In this document: in pieces, positions 1 to 13,019 of the stretch
Position numbering within the stretch: the stretch's first letter is position 1
Layout: every line of letters begins with the position of its first letter
From: Sipunculus nudus
Lineage: Eukaryota; Annelida; Sipuncula; Golfingiida; Sipunculidae
Reading direction: 5' to 3'
DNA length: 64,000 bases
Assembly (NCBI GenBank): GCA_026874595.1
Contig: CM049307.1
Location: 47,589,678 to 47,653,677 of the forward strand
Notes under the pieces: generated by a model
The model's database searches: none
What the model saw: only the letters and a program-made list of their open reading frames with translations
Told to the model about the DNA's origin: nothing
Program-made: the position numbers and the translations under genes

Positions 1-2306
1 TTACCTTAAAAATTGTTTCAAATTAATTTTTAAACATGAATATTTTCATCCGGTAGTGTTTCTAATTTTCCCTAAAAATTGTTGAAGATGTACGTGATGG
101 AAATAATGACAGTGGCTTTCACCATATTGATTAGTAGAGCTGCAGAATCAAATTGCAGTTTTGTTCAATTCTTGTCCTAGCATATTACTTATTCTTGCAT
201 TGGGACAGGTCTGTGTTATTTGGCTTGATTTGTGCAGGATGGGTTTTCTATGGGCTGTGTTGAAATGGGCCAAGTTGACGTGTGCAAGCTGATGGGTTGG
301 CTTGTGGGAAACCAAATTTTGCCTGACCTTAAAGACTTTTGAGACTGTCGGCAAATTCTGGTGGTCTGGCACCAACGTCATTTATTAAAATTATAAGCTA
401 CTGTTACTGTACATTTTAAGTTACATTTTTGATTTATATTAAGGTATTTTCATTTTATTAAATTCAGTTTTTTTTAAATTCAGTCCTTCCTCTCATCCAA
501 TTCTAAGTATTATACCATTCAAGGTAAAGGGTCACTATATTTTTTTCTGTCGCTTGTAGATGCTCCGCAGCATATGCAATTCTGGACATTTTGATTGATT
601 TATAGCCTTTACTGTTCTTTACATTTTATTATACACAGATCACTTGTGTGATCCATACAACTATTGGTGCTGCAATCTCTTTCTAATTTGACTAAGAGTT
701 GATAATTATATACTTATTGAGTAAAAGGCTTCCCACCACTTAATTACAAACACTTGAGAATTTGCTTACTTTTTAAAAATATTTTTTATCATGAATTTTT
801 GTTCTTGTTTATTGTGTTTTAATTACAAAATGCCATTTATAAAAGGTTGATGGAGTTTTGCTACTGAAATTTTTCAGATGAATGCCCATGAAGAAGTTCA
901 GTCAAAGAAAACCCCCCCAAAAATGTCACATTTTGGAAGTAGCCTGCTCAGCGAGGTGTACTAAACGGATTGTTTGACAGTGATCACTCCATTAATTTCT
1001 GAACCAGGCCTGCCAAGCACCACAATTATAAATAGTAACAATCAGTGAAGGGAATTCTGGGTAAATAAAAAGGTCACATTCATTGTAGATAAATCAGGAA
1101 TGGACTCTTACATTCTGAACAAATTATATTAATAATTTTAAAGGATAATAATCTAAGATAAGATTTGTACTGTTATAATAGTATAATATTAGGTTTTATT
1201 TAATTTGTAGTTTGAATGTGTACTTTGAATGCTTTTTGACAGATATAACAAGCTGATTATTTTTTTAAAATATACGAAGAATGTGTGGCTGGTTTCTTAT
1301 ATGTTATATATGAATGTATAAGAAAACCAGATGTAGGTTTAACGGAGCAAGTGATATAACAGGAAAAGTAAAAGCACACTGTTTAGCTGGATCAGAAACA
1401 GAATTATAGGCCTAATTTGTAAACTACATTAATACCACAACATATTCAGCCCCACACAAGTATTGTCAAAATTACATGCACTAATGGAAATTTCTGGCTA
1501 CAAATGAGTGTGGGTGCCCATGGGGCTTGACATGTAGAAACAGTCATTAAATAATCACTGTGAGGCTATATCAATTTAAATCACTTATCTAAGCATGAGT
1601 TTCCAGGAAGGGAATAAATATTGAATTTACTCATATGTACATCCAGATTAACAGGAAAGCATGGGGAAATATGTCATCAAAACAATGTTAAATATGACAT
1701 TTACAAGGGAAAACATTAATTATTGCATGGTATGTGATCAGAGTATTGCTCCATCATCATTGCAGAATAGATCTCAAGCTTGTAGCTGCCACTCGGATAG
1801 TAAATTAATTTGCAGTTAATCTGCTAAGTGGCTGCTGAAGGCTATTATGTCAATATTTTTCAGCCTCCGGCCTTCTGGTATATGGTGGAATTTGAAGTAA
1901 TGTAGAAAGTTCGTTCGCATGATAAAGTTAAGCCAAGGTGTCATTAAGTTTCTAATATGCAGGTTTTCACTGTTTTTCACCATTGTATATTTCAATGGAA
2001 TCATATTGTTCAGAACTTCAGGTATATAGATTTGGTGAAAAAAGGTCTGATGAAAAGTGCATCAAGCAAATATGATCATATCCCGGCAACCATGTCCCCC
2101 CATCAGCCTTTGTTGAATGAAGCATGTCAATTATGGAGTGCAGTTTGGGTTAATTTTATACTTTTAATCTACAAGTATCTTAAACTTACTAAAAGTATTG
2201 GTATGTCAAATCCATGTTCTAATTAAGGCATGAGATTTAAATGTACACTGTAAATGTATCCCCAGTTCAGATGCCTGAAGGTTGGTTATCCTCTCATGTA
2301 TGTATG

Positions 2307-2346
<40 letters not shown>

Positions 2347-3605
2347 GTTCCGGCGATGGACCAGCCCATTTGCATGTCATTCATTCCATTGATTTCTACT
2401 GTGGAAGAAAAAAAAGTGTATTAAGATGGTAGGCCGATCCTGACCGTGTCCTGACCTAAAACTGTATATATAATGTATATATGCATGTTGCATGAAGCTG
2501 TACTGAATAGATCCAAATTTTGTTCTTGCACGGTATACACCAGTGTATCATGTGGGAAGCTTTAAAGTGCTGCCTTGAATGGAAAACTTAACAGGAAACC
2601 TGACAAGTTAAATCGAAGGTGGAGACAGGAAAAGTTATATTTGGAAATTTAACTATAGAACCAATTGTGATGGTCTGGGTAACATTATGCATGGTTATTG
2701 CAAGACAGTCTAATGGTTTTCACAGCGATGAGAAGCTGAATAGTTTGCGAATCAGATTACATATACTGTTTGAGGTTTTTTCGTCAAGCAATGCTAAAAA
2801 TATTTTCAGTTATTCTCAGATGATAAGTTCATGGAAGAATTTTTGAGATTATGGAAGCAGTGTTCACAGTGATGACAATTTAGTTTCCAATATAATGAAT
2901 ACGAGAGCATACATCTACTATAAAATCTATTTAATGGACTACCCTTTTTTTGTATAACTTCCGTGGCATACAGGCATTTGTTGACCAGAGACTTTAAAGA
3001 CTAGTTCACATTTATGGAAAATGCAGCTTTAGTAGCTCACAGCAAAATGACCTACACCTTAAAAGTAGAAAGCACAAAATTATACCCAGAAGTGGCCAAA
3101 ATTTGTATATGCTCTTTATAATATTTAAGGACTGCAAAAGAAAAATTTAATTATTTCTTCACGCTTTTTGCATAAATTTCCATGCTTTTCAGAGAGAGGA
3201 TTAATCTTATCAAAACAGTGGAGGTTTGTGGATCAGCCAAGTTAAAGACCAATGGTTAAGTGTTTTGTGTATCATTTGTTTGTTATTGGTATATAAAGGT
3301 GTAAAGTAATGTGGCACGTCGATAGATGGAAGCTTAGCAGTGTCCCAGCAGATGATGTTATGTTCGTATCTCGTTTGCCTTTTATGCGATTGATCAATTT
3401 TGTTTTGCATATTTGTTGAATAAAGACTGAAGATTACACTTTTCAAACAGTCATTTTTACCAGTGTTGTTAGATGCATCTTCATACATGTTTTGAAAGTC
3501 TGATTAAAATGTGAGCAGTCTGATTGTGGGAGATTTTGTCCCCTAATGTTTAAGTAACCCTTCAGATAGTCACATATACTCCCTATACTGGCATCTAGAA
3601 GTCAC
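1..3605. other. AT-rich non-coding DNA, no gene seen
   Basis: No open frame here has recognisable similarity, paired splice sites or conserved composition. The stretch contains a CA microsatellite and scattered A/T runs. It could be the 3' UTR or intron of a gene outside the window, but nothing here shows that. Confidence 0.6.
2310..2344. repeat. (AC)n microsatellite
   Basis: About 17 uninterrupted AC dinucleotides preceded by TATG repeats. Confidence 0.95.
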
Positions 3606-3865
3606 TAAGGCCAAAAAAGAAATAAAAAGTATGGTTCTCAGGCATCGCCCGCGTCAATTTTAACCCCCCGCATCAAACATTTTTTATTTTTATTTTCATC
3701 TTTCAAGGAGATAAAATTATGTAATTTTGATCAGATTTCCTTTGTTTTGTAGTGCTTTTTATCTGTTTAAAAAAACGTACAAATAAAAGGTAATACAAAA
3801 ACCGCCCGTCCGCACTTATTTTTGAAAAAAAAGTGCCTAAGAACCATGCCCCTTTTTTGGCCTAA
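3606..3865. mobile_element. MITE with TAA target duplication (Harbinger-like)
   Basis: A 254-bp element (3609-3862) flanked by TAA on both sides. Its left end reads GGCCAAAAAAG, then TGGTTCTCAGGCA. The reverse complement of the right end reads GGCCAAAAAAG, then TGGTTCTTAGGCA. Terminal inverted repeats plus a TAA duplication are the pattern of PIF/Harbinger MITEs. No transposase is present. Related ends occur at 38216 and 40476. Confidence 0.75.
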
Positions 3866-4239
3866 TTCGCCTAAATTTGAAATATATGAAAGGACATTTT
3901 TAGAAAATAATAGAGAAATATTAAGCAAACCCTCTCCATTGTTAATGTAACAAAATTTTGTAAAGATGTAACAAATGTTGGAGTTGTAAAATAAATCTGA
4001 ACATCAGAACTGTAGTCTTTTTAAAGGGGAGTTCATTTGTTATTTAGATTGTCCAACATTGTAGTATTGAAAAGAATACATATGCGCATTTCACAGTTAA
4101 CATGCAGTCCAATCTTAAGTTGTGTTTGTCAGGTTGGAATATTTTACAATTGCTCTAACAGGTAAACTTTTATTCACTCATCTGCTTGAGTGACTTGTAA
4201 AATATTTGTTGGTAAAGCTTTTTAGAAAACCTGTGATCT

Positions 4240-5290
4240 TATGCGATGGTGTGGCGGCGTCCCTCAGCCATACGTTAACCCATACTATTATAAAACAGCA
4301 GGAGCTAGCATCACCAAATTTAATGCAAAAAATCAGTCATCTAAAAAACTCAATCAGATTTTGCTATCTGCATTTACATTTATAGGGTAAAAGCTAACAA
4401 ACCTTAAAAAATCTTCTCCGAAACTGTTCAGCCAAACTGGCCAGTATTTCACAAAAATGATCCTAGGAACAATCCCTCTCAAGTTTATTCGAATGATTTC
4501 AATTTGATGATTTTTGGCAGTGTTACAGGATACTGAACTTACTCATTTGGCTAAAAAAAAATTACAATATTACGATGGGCTGGAGCTATCATCACTAATT
4601 TTTATGAAAATGTTGGTCACACAAGACATTTTAAATTGAGCTATTGGTTGCGCAATCTGCATCGACTTATTTGTACGAGGGTCATCGGTCATCAGTACAT
4701 TAACCCATCATTTTTTCAGAAATAGCTGGAGCTAGCACCCAAAATTTAACAACAACAAAAATCAGTAAAAAGTCAAACGTTGGATGGAGCCTCTTGTGTG
4801 CCACCTGCATCAATTAACATTTTACGCGGGAATAACCTTGAAAACCTTTGAAAATCTGCTCCAAATCATTCAGCCAAATTGTTCAATATTTCACAAAAAC
4901 GATCCTCTCAAGTTTCTTCAAATGGTTTGGAGAATATTTGCCGAGTTACAGGAATTTGAACTTATTCATTTGGCAAAGTAAGCACACTAACATAACAATC
5001 TCAGAAACGATACGAGCTAGCATCACCAAGGTGTGTGCAAATACTGGTAACATGACTCACATTTGAAATTAAGGTTTTTTGGTGCCACCATTGACCTGTT
5101 TTTTACGGGCAAAAAAACTTTTACTTTTAGCCTTTTCAGCCTAAAAATGTTTTATGATAAAACTATCAAGCTGAACTTTTCACAAGAATCATTCTAGTTT
5201 AGGGTTCATTAAATTGTATAAGAATAGATTGGGTTCATTGATTTTTTGTAGAGTCATAGAAAGCTTAGGGTTAATCTTGTGGCCATTAGT
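4240..5290. repeat. Degenerate tandem repeat, base unit about 142 bp
   Basis: The phrase GGAGCTAGCATCACC or a close variant recurs at about 4300, 4584, 4730 and 5010, spacings of roughly 284, 146 and 280. Linked phrases (TTCAGCCAAA, TTTCACAAAAA, ACTTA.TCATTTGGC) recur in the same order. No coding function is apparent. Confidence 0.6.
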
Positions 5291-5366
5291 AAGCCTATTT
5301 CAAATTGAGGACTAATGTAGTCTTCTTCTGCAAAACTGTTGTTTCAACTTCTGTTACATTGCACAA

Positions 5367-6687
5367 CAAGTGTCACATGCATGGGCCATGACGCTCAACT
5401 GAATTCAAGGAACCTTGTACAATGGGTAAAATGACTCCCAAACGCTCAAAATTATGCATTTTGCCAGTATACCTCAGATATAGGTAAAATTGGCCTTATT
5501 TTACATCCAAATGAAACCATTTGTGCCCATTTGACTAATAGAGTGCTAAAATCATGTTCTTTCACACAGCCCGCAGAATAAAGGCCAGTGACATTAATGC
5601 AGCTTTTTTCAGTATTTTATTTTCAGGAACCTCTCTTGATCTGAATCAAATTAAACGTTTCTTGGTCCAGCTGTAACCAATCATGCAAATCTGTCATATA
5701 GGGTGCTCAAATCATGTTCTTTCACATAACTTGCAATATAAAGGTCACTTTGGCCTATTTTCAGGTTTCCAAGGACATTTGCCTTGAACTGGCGGTTTCT
5801 AGGTCTAACGGTTATGATTTGTGCCCTTTTAAAAGCTAGCCCGCTGTGAAGGTCGCATAAATCGAGAAAAATGCGTAAAAAATTGGGGGAAAATACAGGT
5901 GGCGCCACGTGTCTCCAGGAAATGATGAAACAGTTCACGATCAATATGCATGTAAAAAAATTATGACAATCAATACATTAGTTATTCAGATACTGGAGTT
6001 TTTGTATCCAATTTTTAATTATTCTAGGGGGGATTACTTAGGAGTCCCTTAGCTCAGAGGATATGGGTCACAGTGACCTAATTTCCGGTTTCCAAGGATA
6101 CTGGAAGTTAGAAGATTCTAGGTCATATGGATACAGTTTGTGCCCCATCTGACTCACTGAGTGCTTAAAAATCATGTTTTCTCATCCTAATTCGCATGAT
6201 AAAGGTCACCATGACCTAAATTGAGGTTTTCCAGGGAGATTTTCCTAGGACCTACCTGGATGTAAAATTAAATTTCTAGGCTTAACGGTTACGGTTTGTG
6301 TCCTATTAATAGAAAGACCAATTCAAAAATAGAGAAAAAAATGTGTAAAAATAAAATATTGCAGCTGGTGCCTCCAGTCTTTAGGAATAGATGGACCACA
6401 CCATGATCAATATACGTCGAACGTATCATGGCAATCACTGCATTAGTTATTCAGATACTGGAGTTTTTTTATCATTTTTTTATTATTACGAGCCCCATAG
6501 CTCGGAGGATATGTGTAACAGAGACCTTATTCCAGGTTTTCACGGAGATTTTTCATGGACCTCCCTAGATTTCAAGTTAGAAGATCCTAGGTCTAGCGGT
6601 TGCGGTTTGTGCCCTGTTAACGACCGGACGGACGACGGACATTGGATGATCGCTATGGCTCTGATGACTTTAAGTCAGCTGAGCTAA
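5367..6687 (+). mobile_element. Hairpin-ended HINE/pearl-like element (CAGCTGAGCTAA family)
   Basis: The head ACAAGTGTCACATG...GACGCTCAACTGA starts the element. A short GGACGGACGACGG microsatellite precedes the 3' hairpin at 6658-6684, with arms GCTCTGATGACT and AGTCAGCTGAGC, loop TTA and terminal TAA. An internal GGTGGCGCCAC palindrome is at 5898. The body contains two diverged copies of a CAGATACTGGAGTTTTT segment. No coding capacity. Confidence 0.6.
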
Positions 6688-7446
6688 ATATTATTCTTAT
6701 TCTATGGCTTCACTCCAGGCATCTCCCTTGACTCAGCTCAGCTGGGCTTCCTCTCTGCCCTGTCATGCCCCCCAACCCCAGGATGCATAAACTAGATGAA
6801 TGACATAGTTTTCTATATTTAATTTACTTATTGTAGATTTTTATTTTATTGCTACATTTTGGATTTTGCATTGTTACTATTGTATCACAAGGGGTTACAA
6901 TGATTAAAGTGCATATTTTTTGTGTCCACAAAGTGATGTATTGCTATAAAAGTGTGGGTTTTCATAACATGAGGAATCGCTTACTTCAGAAATGTAAAAG
7001 CTTTGGGGCCAGACTTCTTTTTTTCACAAATGTTTAATTGAGTATTCATTTCAGTATTAAAAGTTTTTATTGGAAAATTATACATGTATTTGTTACTCCC
7101 TCGCCCAACAGTGAGCATCATATTAACCGAATCTTTTATTTAGTTAATATAATTTAGCATGTACTGAAAACTCCAATGTAAACAATACAGTGAAACTCCT
7201 CTAGTTAAGCCGGACACTCAAGGGACTCGAGGATTTTGTCCGTATTTGTGAGTTTTTCTGTTTAGAGGGGTCTGCTTGCGTCAATTCTTCATTGAATGTT
7301 ACTGATATCCTCTATTTTGATTAAATGTACGCTTAATTTGAAATACAAATATGCATTTGAAATTTATAAAATATAATTAATAAAAAAAAAAAATAAAGCC
7401 AAACACTTTCTTTCTCTCTTAACTTCATCAGCTAGACATCGCAGTC
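6688..7446. other. Non-coding; possible pogo-type inverted-repeat end at 7190
   Basis: Mostly featureless AT-rich DNA. At about 7188-7250, TA followed by CAGTGAAACTCCTCTAG and GGACACT resembles the ends of pogo/Tigger-type transposons. I could not find a matching opposite end, so this is at most a solo remnant. Confidence 0.35.
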
Positions 7447-7734
7447 TTAGGCCCCTTTTCCATGCGAGCGGAAACGCGCGCGTTTCAGCGCGCTGAAAAA
7501 AACGCGCTGAATTTAGCTTTTCCATATGCGCGGAAACGCGCGCGTTTCCGCGGTATCCCCCCTCCGCATAACGTGCTCTTATAAGGGAATCCCCATCCTA
7601 AATCGTTCCCAGTAACATGTTAAGCATGTACATGTATTTGTACATGTCACTGTACATGCATTTATAACTTTCGTTATATTTACAGGAACGTATATATAGT
7701 TTTCATTACTATTGACATTCATAATAATACATAT

Positions 7735-7812
<78 letters not shown>

Positions 7813-8025
7813 TAAAGGGGAAAAGCAGAGCAGCGATAAAGTATGATTTGTCACCACGATCAATGCTGGGGCGTCTGCAAGCAGAGAGCATTCGTGTACT
7901 TGACCTCTACAAGAATACTCACCCGCGCGCGTTTCCGCGCGCATGGAAAAGGGACACATGATTAACACTGGTGCGACTTTTCCGCGCGCGGAAACGCGCG
8001 CCGCGCGCATGGAAAAGGCCCCTTA
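7447..8025. mobile_element. GC-rich-ended Harbinger-like MITE with TTA duplication
   Basis: A 573-bp element (7450-8022) between TTA direct repeats. Its ends are GGCCCCTTTTCCATGCG and, in reverse complement, GGGGCCTTTTCCATGCG. Several inverted copies of GCGGAAACGCGCGCG lie next to both ends, a sharp GC contrast to the surroundings. A long TA microsatellite sits in the middle. There is no transposase; a 143-codon frame across it is just the TA repeat. Confidence 0.65.
7747..7808. repeat. (TA)n microsatellite
   Basis: About 31 TA dinucleotides, inside the GC-ended MITE. Confidence 0.95.
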
Positions 8026-8150
8026 TCTTGGCAGTTTCACTTCAACGTACCATGCTTTATCTTCTAATCAAGTTGTACATCATGGATGGTTGCACTAGGC
8101 ATATTGAAGATTGGTTATTGACAGCATCCAGACATCCTGTATTTTTTTGG

Positions 8151-8360
8151 CATAGCTGACTTTCTGACAAAGTCAGCTGAGGTATAGGAATGGCACTTTG
8201 TCCGTTGTCTGTCCCGCCGTCCGTTAGCAGGGCACAAATTGTAACCGCTAACCCTAGAAACTTGTGACTAAATATTCAGGTAGGCTAATGAAAAATCTCC
8301 TTGAAAATCAGAAATTAGGTCACTGCGACCTTTATCCTCCGAGCTATGTCGCTCGTAAGT
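8151..8360 (-). mobile_element. Reversed 3' tail of a hairpin-ended element
   Basis: AGCTGACTTT and AAAGTCAGCT form a hairpin at about 8155-8180. It is followed by the reverse complement of the GACGG microsatellite and of the TTTGTGCCC tail phrase seen in the plus-strand copies. The head is not visible, so the copy is truncated. Confidence 0.5.
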
Positions 8361-8819
8361 CTAAATTTTGGAAAATGTTAGCAAATGCAAAATATCAAAT
8401 ATTAAATATATGCTAGCCTAACAATACTGTGCACCTTTGTGGACTAAATCAAAGATGCAGGAGCCTCTCATGAACAAATATTTCTAGAAGTATCATTTCA
8501 GCTATGTGACAAAAATATGTGCTTAACCATGGGAATGTATGAACACCTGTCAATTATAGGAAGAAAGTGGAAAGTATATTAATACACATTTAATTTATTA
8601 ACTGAAATAAAATGCTGTAAAAAATTATAAAATTTATTCTCATTCTCAAAAGAGCATAATCAACATCTTATAAGTATATATTATATTTGTATTGTGTGAT
8701 AAATGAAAATTGTGACCCGAAGCCATTTAATAATGCAATAAAGATAAAAACATTTTGTGCCTAAGAGTTATATAAAAGGAAACATTCGACCAAAAAATGT
8801 GTTAATGTTATTAATAATT

Positions 8820-10263
8820 CTAGGAGGAAAGAGAGAGAGACAGAGAGACAGAGGGAGAAAGCGAGAGAGGGGGAAGCATTAAACAGTGCTTATAGGAAAA
8901 AGGTTTATTCATAATCATTAATATATTTATTGATAAACAGAGATGGACAGACAGACCTGATCACTTTATTCACATTCTGCTGAGGCAAGATTATAATATA
9001 CATTTCAATTAGATCCAAATTTATTTATTACACTAATTGTTTTTCTCATTTAATAAATCCTTATACAATATCTATAAATCTATTGGGCCAATGGCAAGGG
9101 GAGGGAGGGTTAATGGTAGGAGTTACAACACCTTTGCATATACACACAGAATATTAACAGTGCTTACAGGAAGAAAAGTTTATTCATAATTACTAAATAT
9201 TTAAAAACCGACAGGGAGATGGACAAACAAGGCCAATCATTTTATTTCATATTCTACCGAGGCAGGAAAATAATGAACCAATGTTTCATTAAGATCCTCA
9301 TTATATTCTCATATATTTTCTATTTGCATTATAACATATATGTCTGAATATATGTTGATAAACAATTCTTTAATTGCATCATCAATTACCCTAATTTTAT
9401 CGAATAAAAGCGCATGATGCATACACATGTATTAACTTTTGCACCACAAAAAATATATATATTTGATAAATTTGAAAAACAATAGATATCTAAAAGTATA
9501 ACTTAAATCAAAATTTATAATTTAAAGTGCATCTTTGTTTATCCATAATTTGTGTATAATATTTGGCTTCTTAACAATGCAAGTGAATAAAATAAGAGAC
9601 TCCTAAACAAATTCAATAACAGCCTAATTTTGGAGCTTTTATTTTAAAATTTCAGATTTTTCACAGATTAAATCCTTACTTGCTCTGTACATGCGGTGAA
9701 AATGAATCCACAGTACTTACTGGGGAAGAAAACGTGCCATGGCCAAAATTTAAGGTTCTGATTTTCATTCTATTAACTTAAACATTTGCAAAATTCAGAT
9801 CTAATTTTGGGTATATAATGGAATCCTGATAAAATAAATTTATATCCCTGAAAAAACGTCTCTAGCTTCAACATTTTTCATATTAAGAGAGTAAATGTCT
9901 TTCCTGATTTTTTACGAAGTGCATTATGTTCGGGCCCATAACTTCAAGAAATTACAGAATATTGGCCTAATTTCTGGTATGTACATAGGAAATATATAGA
10001 AATATATTTACCTAAAATATGGTCAAAAACAGATCAGTTGTTTTGATATTAGGCAATCTAGAAGTGTGACAATAGGTGTTTAATGGAAATTGGGGTTTTT
10101 CCTTAATACTTTGAAGGAACGAAGTCGTAGTGATCCACTGTTCGGTATGGTAGGAGATTTTTGGAACATCTAACTGAATGTCGAATTTCGGATTCGCAGA
10201 TCCAACGGTTTCAAAACAAAGGGCCCTCGCTATACCCCAGTTCACTTATAGTCAGCTGAGCTA
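8820..10263 (+). mobile_element. Hairpin-ended element, partly degenerate
   Basis: It ends in ATAGTCAGCTGAGCTAA. The body contains a tandem duplication of about 275 bp (ACAGTGCTTA.AGGAA at about 8885 and 9161). The ACGTGCCATGGCCAAAATTTAAGG segment region at about 9730 also recurs near 53460, 54130 and 60840. The left border is uncertain; GA-rich low complexity lies at 8825-8872. Confidence 0.5.
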
Positions 10264-11499
10264 AAAACTTATAAAAAAAACCTACAGTATCTTGATAATT
10301 AATGTGGATTGACATGAGTCTTGCCTTGAATATTAACCATGACTATTTTTGTCAGTTCCCGAAAACTGGTGGCGCCACGAGTATTTTTTTTCTAATTTTT
10401 ACGATTGTTTTTTTGTTTTGTTTTTGAGACCATCAAATATCAGCAGTTATGTCATTTTCTCAGCTGTTGTTTCATCCACTGTCCTGAAACCCGATGTGTT
10501 AATTAATAATGAGTGGTTTCTTCAGTCCCTGAAGATTGGTGGCGCCACCTGTATTTTGTTTCTTTTTTATGCATTTTTTCCTTTATTTTGACACTGCCAA
10601 ATTGTACAATATGATACAATCAGATTCGCAAGTGTAGTTTCATCTTTGTCCTGAAACCTTATGTGATTATTAGGGCCCCGCTTGAATAATCAGATGTCCT
10701 ATATTAATCACCCAGTCCGTCTGTCCGTTTGTCTTTCTGCATGTCCGTCAAATTTGTTTCCTCCAGTTTGCATTGACATATAAATTATAACTTGACATAT
10801 AAATGGCACCTCTAACGCAAGAACTATGCATTTTAAGCTAAAATGTTTATCCCAAACCATCCATTATGCACATATAGCCGACCTGATAAAAGGGAAGAAC
10901 CTGATAGATTTTGGGGTCACAATGTCACAGGAGCCATCTGTCCATATACATTTGTTTCCGTATATTTGTAACTCATTTGGATTGACATATTGCTTGCAGT
11001 CTGAGCTTATATATGACCCAACATTAATTCCAGAACCCTTTTGATTGTGGGGTCATAAGGTCAATGGTCAAGGTCACAGGACCCATGCACTTCTTTAAAA
11101 ATATTGTGGATGTATTTTAAGCTGCACAACTCAACGCAAATCTTCTGTCTTCCACATGGGGGGGGGGGGGGGCGCATGCCAATTGGGGAAGTTTCTTTTG
11201 GGGATTTTTTTTTGGGGGGGGGGGGGTCACAAGTTCAAAGGTCAATGTCACAGGACTCATCCATACATTAGTGTATGGATGATTACTCAAATTTGGATAG
11301 AAAGGATCTTCAAACTGATCAGAGGACCCATATTTTGAAAGAGCTCATAAACATATCCTTTTAGACAATTCATCTAAGCGTCGAGACTCATCGAGTCACA
11401 GTCGAAATAATAGTAATGTTATACATTTTGTGAATTTAGAAAATAAAATATCGGTACATGATTTGACTTGATGTGAGCCAAATTGAGGATAAACAATAG
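10264..11499. repeat. Fragments of dispersed repeats with G-runs
   Basis: Two GGTGGCGCCAC palindromes lie at 10368 and 10538 in similar contexts. A CCCCGCTTGAATAATCAGA phrase with GTCCGTCTGTCCG follows. Two poly-G runs (11159-11172 and about 11214-11226) come next, then GTCACA...AAGGTCAA.GTCACAGGA phrases. No gene seen. Confidence 0.4.
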
Positions 11500-12350
11500 T
11501 CCGGGAGACGAGTTGGCAAAATTGTTAATTGTCCCTAAAAGAACAACAAAATCCAAGGTTATTTTCACAAACCATTGGTATTAGGATGTTTATTTAATGA
11601 GGTCTGCTCAGGATCTACCCTTGCAAAAGGTTTCATATTCAGCATCAAAGAGAGCCTGTTGGGGGAAAAAATCAGAATTTTAGTTGAACGGATTTAAGAA
11701 CACCTTAAGGCCAATAACTTTGTCAGCCTGAAAGTAATCAATACGTATGAGCTAGTTGGAAAGGTAAGAACATGCACTTTAAAATGAATACTCGTTTGAA
11801 AAAAATGTAACATTAACTGCTAATAAAGTACCCCTTACTCCTAAGATTTTGGGAAAATAACCTTTTTGTACATTCACCAGGGTCCTTATATGAGGACAGA
11901 AATAATTTTTGCAGGTTTGCAGTAGCTAGATATTTGCTATTAAAATGCTTACATGCATTAAGTCTTATGTGGCCTCTTTATCAATAACTTTCATGAGAAA
12001 CTGAGTATAATATAGGTCAGAAATAACATACATTTGTTCAACTGTTTCCTCCCAGCTAATGTTAGTCTAAAGTCAGCATGGCAAATTTGGTATCAATGGA
12101 TAGCTATTACCTTAGGCGTATTAATGCATGCATATATTTTAGAAATCTTTCAGAAATTAATCAAAAATGAAAAAAAGTTACCCGCTACCCCTTTATTTCA
12201 CTCGATTATTCCAGTTCTCATTTGAGATTTGCATCACTGAGATATCGCCTTTACATTCTCATGACAGTATCTAATTTACTAGGAACTAACTGTTATTATT
12301 ACTGAGAGAATTCAGAGTAATTTTGCTTTTTCATCCTGTCTGTATTGTCA
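11500..12350 (+). repeat. Unnamed interspersed repeat, copy 1 (inverted partner at 17.85-18.69 kb)
   Basis: Its sequence recurs in reverse complement at 17850-18690. Shared phrases in mirrored order include TTGCAAAAGGTTTCATAT, GCAGTAGCTAGATATTTG, GGATAGCTAT and the final CTGTCTGTATTG near 12340. It does not encode a recognisable protein and has no clear inverted ends. Confidence 0.65.
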
Positions 12351-13019
12351 GAAAAAGAAACGTATCGATCGAGTACAGTTCTATCTTTAAATGTGTTATT
12401 TATCAACAAGAAGAGGATATTACGTAGCAATTCAATTGGCCACCTATTATCGTGAGCATGTGTTCGCCCTCGCGCCACATTGAGGCGATAATTAATTTTT
12501 TTTACTTTGGTAAGGTTGTTTTAGAATTTTTTAACAATTCTAGCACAACTATAATTGGTAGTCATCTGAGTGATGGCGTTTGTTCTTTGTCGTCCGTCCG
12601 GGGGTTGTTCTTCCAGTTGGCCTACCGGCCAGACGTCCATTAGGACACAAATCAATACCGTTATACTGGTGGCTTCAGACATAACTTTTTTCATACAGTT
12701 AGTTAGGGTCAAAAACTATCATTATACCTGAAACTTTGTAAATATTTCCTCCATGAAATTAAGCAAAAAACTTAGTTTTTCTTTAGAACCCATTTGTTAC
12801 ATTTCAAGATGGTTAAAACCACTAGTTTTGTTTCCATTATTATCAAGCATGTCCATATCCATGTGCCTATATCCAGTGTTTCTTTAGAATACATATATTT
12901 TTTCTGCTTCATATGCTCCTATCCTTATTATAGTTACAGAAGAGCCTGTTATGAATGAATTACTTTTATGTGCTTTTTATATTTGTCGATTTAAGAGAAG
13001 TGTTTGTCATACATCAGTT
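12351..13019. other. Non-coding, with a reversed GACGG-tail fragment
   Basis: At about 12560-12660, GTCATCTGAGTGATGGC and GTCGTCCGTCCG look like the reverse complement of a hairpin-element tail. The rest shows nothing I recognise. Confidence 0.4.

Noticed and set aside
7579-8010. 143-codon minus-strand frame
   Set aside because: It is mostly an alternating IY run from the (TA)n tract inside a MITE.
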